A DNA stretch of 26,265 bases, taken from contig JAHBMJ010001007.1 of assembly GCA_018398765.1 (NCBI GenBank), forward strand, positions 49,901 to 76,165, written 5' to 3'. How positions within the stretch are numbered: the stretch's first letter is position 1; every line of letters starts with the position of its first letter. Both the position numbers and the translations under genes were made by a program. Source of the stretch: Chromera velia (taxonomy: Eukaryota; Sar; Chromeraceae). The notes under the pieces were generated by a model. It was not told where the DNA came from, ran no database searches, and was given only the letters and a program-made list of their open reading frames with translations. Shown here one piece after another: positions 21,778 through 26,265 of the stretch.

Positions 21778-24027
21778 CTTATAGAAGTGTGAAACGGAAA
21801 GTCAAATATCGAGCTGAAATTCAAAAGCGAATGAACAAAAGATTGCGATATCGAGAAGCTGCCACTAAACAAGTGCGGATGGAGGTGTCACAGAAGCAGC
21901 GATTTCGCACGTGTCTTTGACGTTGCGATGGATTTCTTCAGGCAATCAACCCTCACTCGACGAGGTCACAGACAGAGACGGGATATTTGTTCCCAACTCG
22001 TGCTAAGTGGCGTGGATCACCACAGCACCGCTTTCCCAACGTCTTGCCAATAAATACCTGGTCGAGTGACGTACGGTGCACCATGCACATACCTGGATAC
22101 AACGAGACAGTGACGATAATTGTTGGAGGCACCGTGGAGCAGCGATCGACTGTCAATGTCTGACATATACATCGATATTCCAACAGCCGTCTAGCTGACA
22201 GTCTTAATTTATTTTTGGATGCCCGTCTCCACCATTCTGCAGCATTTCTGCAATTTTCTGCATCTTAGCTCATCCTTGGCTCGGCGAGACTATGCATGCA
22301 ACTGCATGCATGCACGATATGCAGGGAGAGAGAAGGAAACGGGGGCGCTCCAAATTACTTGCAGCGCCAAGAAATCGGCGACTGTTTCTTCCAGGGGCTA
22401 AAACGGAAGTTTTCGGTCGGCTGCATGCGACAGCCAAACAGGCTGGTATGTTCAAAAACCGGGCTGGAAATGGTTGTCAAACCTTCCCTGGCTCTTGTTT
22501 TGGTCAGTAAGGGTGGGGAAAGGGAAGGAAGGAAGTAAACTGACCAAACAAAAATAGGGAGTGGGAAGAGCTGAAAAGGGGAAGGAAAAGCCAGGTTTTT
22601 TCCCTCATTGATCAAAAGAGGAGGTTAATTGAAAAAACGGTGGTCAACATGGCATGTCAGTGGTATGGGTAGGGTACGAATAGGTGAGGTGGGAGGGAAT
22701 AAGACGCAATAAAGGAACCGCTAACATGCTGAGGGGGTTGGGAAAGGAGGAACCACTGGAAGGCTCGGAACTACAGTCAAAATACCGGGCAGCAGGTCTG
22801 GTTTTCTTTGAGCAGGATAAAGAGAACGAAAAGAGAGGAAAAAGAACGGAAGAGAAGGGGGAAGAGAGAGATACAAGAAAAAAGGAAAGGATGGTAACGG
22901 ATGGGGGGGTGGGGGCGCTCCACAGTGCTGCGGCGACTGATGGAACACTAGACTTGGTCGTTTCGTTAGTCCAGCGTTGCATGGTGCACAGTGGACGACT
23001 GAGAGGGGAGAGGCAGGAGAGACCTCAGGCATGGCAAGAATATCTCAGGCTGTCAGGTCATGTAGTAGGGTGGACTTCAAGGCTGTGACAGTCAGACAGA
23101 CCTGCCATGCGGCAGAGGCAGGGGCAAGGGAAAGGTGTAGCTAGGAAAGTATGTTTGACATCCTGCATGACTAAAGTTTTACCAGACTGCTTCAGTGGGA
23201 GGGGGAGCAGACATGCATATGGGGTATGGGACTGACTTGGCGAAGTGTATCCCAGTGGATAGCCACAGCCCCGTGGTGGACGAGAATCCGCCGACAAGAC
23301 AAGACAAGACACGACTGCATGCACATGCATGTTTCCAAAATGCATCGATCACTAATTTAAAAGCATACACAATTAACAAAAACCATTTGAAAGCTAATCT
23401 AGACGTCTTGTCTTGTCTTGTCGACGTAAGTCATGAACTAGCAGGCATAAGAAACTGTTTTTTTTTATACTCCCCCCCCCCCTCACGTTTTTATCTAGCT
23501 GGCAAAAGTAAGTTAAACACCATTTTTCAGTCACTAGATTGATGAAATACAATGCAACATTAAAAATTTTCGTATATACATACAAATACAACAACTACAC
23601 CTTCAACAATCATATTAATGTTCAAATTACAGTTCAATGTGAAATTCCAAGTTTTTTATATGGTTGAACGCCTAATTTTCTTTAGTTTACTTTAGTTTTT
23701 AATTCATTTGCTGCTCCTCAACTGAAGCCCATAAAACAGTCAAATTTACCAAGGTTGACTTAGCTTAACTAAGTTTAACTTTACCATGGTGACCCCAGCT
23801 TCATATTTCCCTTTTTGTACCATTTTCTCTTGTTTTAGGGTTAATAACTATTAGCTACAACTAATTTTTGGATATCATATTACTCATTATCATCATTCAC
23901 CATCGCTATCGGCCCATAAATGAGCATCTGACGTTCGGCAGGTTTGATGCGCAGCTGGACACACTGCTAGGGCAGTCCTCTCGCACGAAGGAAGATAACA
24001 GAGATAAGAACAGTTTTCCCGTGATGG
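21778..24027. other. Region without a confident gene
   Basis: 21778 onward is the 5' flank of the LRR gene. 22300-23200 is mixed composition with purine-rich stretches and no exon chain found. 23292-23423 holds a short inverted repeat. 23330-23930 is AT-rich. A 40-residue plus-strand reading at about 23908-24037 (includes FGRFDAQLDTLLGQ) looks protein-like but has no start or splice support. Confidence 0.5.
23292..23423. repeat. 19-bp perfect inverted repeat
   Basis: CGACAAGACAAGACAAGAC at 23292-23310 is exactly inverted at 23405-23423, with a 94-bp AT-rich spacer. It can form a hairpin and may be the ends of a short non-coding element. Confidence 0.8.
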
Positions 24028-24333
24028 TCACTCATTGAATTTCCACGGCAAGGCAGAGTGACAAGGAACGCGTGGCCTTCCCCTCTTTCTACCGAAATCT
24101 AGTTTAATCAGAAAAGAAGAAGAGCCAGAGAACTTAATTTTGATGGGCTAGGCTAGATTATGCCCTTTCATCTTCATATCTTACCCCAAAGCTCCTTCTG
24201 GCCTTGCCTGTTCTGCATGAGGTAGACGGTGGTAGAATGATGGAGACGGCTGAGGAGACGGGCAAAAACGGTAGCCTGGCTTGGCTTTATCCCCATCCAG
24301 CGATCCACTTCCCAAAAAAGGAGAAAACCTCAT
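24028..24333 (-). CDS. Weak candidate two-exon small gene, 69 residues
   Basis: On the minus strand, ATG at 24333 opens a 149-nt exon (24333-24185) starting MRFSPFLGSGSLDGDKAKPG and rich in Pro and Ser. It ends at a strong gtaagata donor in phase 2. An acceptor (cggtag) at 24090-24089 leads in phase to 24088-24028 with stop TGA. The 96-nt intron is similar in size to those of the small gene at 4509-5088. No domain is recognised, and a competing plus-strand open segment overlaps exon 2. Confidence 0.25.
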
Positions 24334-26265
24334 CTGTCTGACCCCGTCGCCAGTTTTTTGCAAATAGCATGCGTGCATGCCGACTGCTTGTACTGTCTAA
24401 CCGCAAGTCGGTGAAGAACCCTTAAGAACTGGCGTCTGTTCCCCGGACAGGTTCGCAGAACTACCAAAACTAATTCCCGTCTCCTTTTTCATCTTTCCCC
24501 ATTTTCCTTCTCAAATGCAAGTGCAGTCTTCTTCCTGGCCAAAAGGTTTGAATAATAATATATTAAGAACGGCATCGCGTATGGAAGTGAGACTTGCTTC
24601 TCTATCAAATGACGAATGCCAATTGTCGAGCTAAACTGGTTGTTCCCGGTTGTTCTATGAGTAAGGAGACAAACTGTCTCTCGTGGTTGCTTTTAGGCCG
24701 TCTCCCCAGGGACCAACAAGAAATTAGTCTGAATCAATCTAGGAATCGATGCAAAGCTGGGTCGATCTGTGGCAAGAAAACGCATCACTGATAGCTCTGA
24801 GCGACTTGAGTTGATGGAGACGGCTGGCACGCTTATTACTAGTCATATTATAACTAGTTTTTAAGTTAAAAACTATAAAAAACCACTACACTTTAAACCA
24901 GTTGTTAGTAGCTGTTATAGAATCTAATCATCATCATCATTGATCATACGCTATCGTCGTCTATCTAGACTAGTGGCCTAGCCTTTGAGGCTTTCAACGT
25001 TTGGCAAGAGACAAGCTTGGCAGCCCTCCCCCAATTTGCCCCAAAGGAGAAAGCATACACAAAAAAATATGATAAATGACCCCCAGTGGCTCAAAAAGGG
25101 CTTGTCTTGAACTATGAGAAAAGGATAGAAAAGGTCGGTTTTAAACACTACATGATCTGTAGGATTAAAAAGTGACCAGGGGGAGCTAAACTACCCACCT
25201 TCTTCTATCTCCGTCTATCCCATCTCTCTCTTTTTCTCTTTTTCTTTATTTTTTTTGCTTTTCCCCGACTGGTGTTCAAATACTGGGAGACCCACGCCAT
25301 CAAGCCGTCCTGAAGTGCTCCATGGCATGTGCATACGTATGATATACGTCTGATTTGCCATCTTGACCCAGGTGGAAAACCCCTATCAAGTCATGCCCCT
25401 AGATTTTCACCGTCTTCTCCGATTTTCTTCTTCTACACAGCACCGCCTTTTCAAAAACTGGCTACAGCCGTGAGCGTGGCTTGTCTAGTTGATATTGAAA
25501 GAAGAGGGTTCGAAACTTGGAAGACTGGCATCTACCCCCAGGTATGCGAAGTCACGGGCACCACCGTGTTTGCTATAGTTCTGGATCTATGTGGAATGAA
25601 GAGCCCAGCTCGCAGGCGTCTCCTCAGTCGGTTGAAACTCCAAGGTCATTGTAGGTGTTTTGCTTCCTCTGCTTGCTCTGTGGTTATCTTTTTAGAGCAC
25701 CGCTGTTTGTTCCAGAGTGAGCGGACACTTGGCGACTCCGGAGGCCTCAACTGCGTCATGAGACTGGGGGAACAAGAAGTTTACAAAGCCGTCTCCAACT
25801 GTTGCACAAGAAACTCATTGTGTTAGGAGCTGGTAGCCTTCTGCGGGCATGAAAGTAGACAAACAAGCATAGAATCTAATAATACTAATATGATAGATCA
25901 TCATGATATTAAGCTTAGATAAGCCTAGATGGCTAAGTAGATAATTTACGAACTGCGGTTATAAAGCCTCTAATAAATAAAGCATGAGATATAAAACAAC
26001 AAAAAGGTTTGGGTTGAGATAAGCTAAGTTTTTTTACTATCGTCCAATCATCATGATAGTCTACCGCTAGGTCTACCATGATAGTCAGTAAAATAAGAAG
26101 TACAATTCTCTACTTATACACTCTGCCTCCTGGGGCAGCCTCCACATGCATGCAGTCTATTTTTTGATGAATACATGCCCTCAGCGAGGCTCAGCGTCTT
26201 TCCAGTGCCCTCTAGAGTGCCCTTCACTATACTGCATCCTTAGTGAAAGGGAAACAACAAGAAAA
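24334..26265. other. Region without a confident gene
   Basis: AT-rich stretches at about 24830-24960 and 25850-26110 flank a mixed segment. The longest open frame (about 25330-25826, plus) begins at GTG rather than ATG and has no recognisable domain or splice context. Short TCATCATGATAG-type palindromes occur near 25895-26090. Confidence 0.5.

Noticed and set aside
24594-24791. 65-codon plus-strand frame starting near MTNANCRAKLVV.
   Set aside because: Not an ATG start at the frame's left end, no domain recognised, surrounded by AT-rich non-coding DNA.
25505-25520. GGTTCGAAAC resembling a tRNA B box.
   Set aside because: No matching A box or cloverleaf could be found around it.
25329-25826. 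165-codon plus-strand open frame.
   Set aside because: It begins at GTG, has no recognisable domain, and no coding rhythm or splice context supports it.

Overview
This is intron-rich nuclear DNA from a unicellular eukaryote. Genes consist of many short exons (27 to about 400 nt, one of 1,691 nt) joined by GT...AG introns with a TGCAG-like acceptor. They sit among dense tri- and tetranucleotide microsatellites, TGCATGCA-rich stretches and AT-rich intergenic islands. No bacterial features (operons, ribosome binding sites) are present. The style, together with a many-exon leucine-rich-repeat gene, suggests a chromerid alga such as Chromera velia. That assignment is inference from general appearance, not a database match.

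Layout. (1) About 490-3261, plus: the 3' part of a coiled-coil protein gene whose last intron holds a 12-copy, 52-bp minisatellite. (2) 3262-4508: mostly AT-rich intergenic DNA. (3) 4509-5088, minus: a small three-exon gene assembled here from splice sites and reading phase (122 residues, unknown function). (4) 5089-6797: intergenic, mostly AT-rich. (5) 6798-10625, minus: a six-exon gene for a secreted/membrane Cys-rich protein with a signal peptide, three diverged Cys/Trp modules, C-terminal membrane segments and a poly-Gly tail. (6) 10711-10817, minus: an isolated terminal exon of another gene. (7) 11054-11816: two head-to-head copies of a repeat of about 390 bp with cyclically permuted blocks and a small N gap. 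(8) 12170-15231, plus: a complete seven-exon gene for an AIFM2/FSP1-like NAD(P)H oxidoreductase. (9) 15232-16782: intergenic. (10) 16783-21777, minus: a multi-exon leucine-rich-repeat protein gene with one unresolved stretch. (11) 21778-26265: no confident gene, one weak two-exon candidate at 24028-24333.

The genes do not form an obvious pathway. The more unusual signals concern gene structure. Exon-intron junctions are tandemly duplicated at four places in three different genes. Several introns begin with a tetranucleotide repeat whose first unit is the splice donor itself. Both bear on how introns and microsatellites arise in this genome. Exon chains were built by hand from splice consensus and phase agreement; no alignment or transcript data were available.
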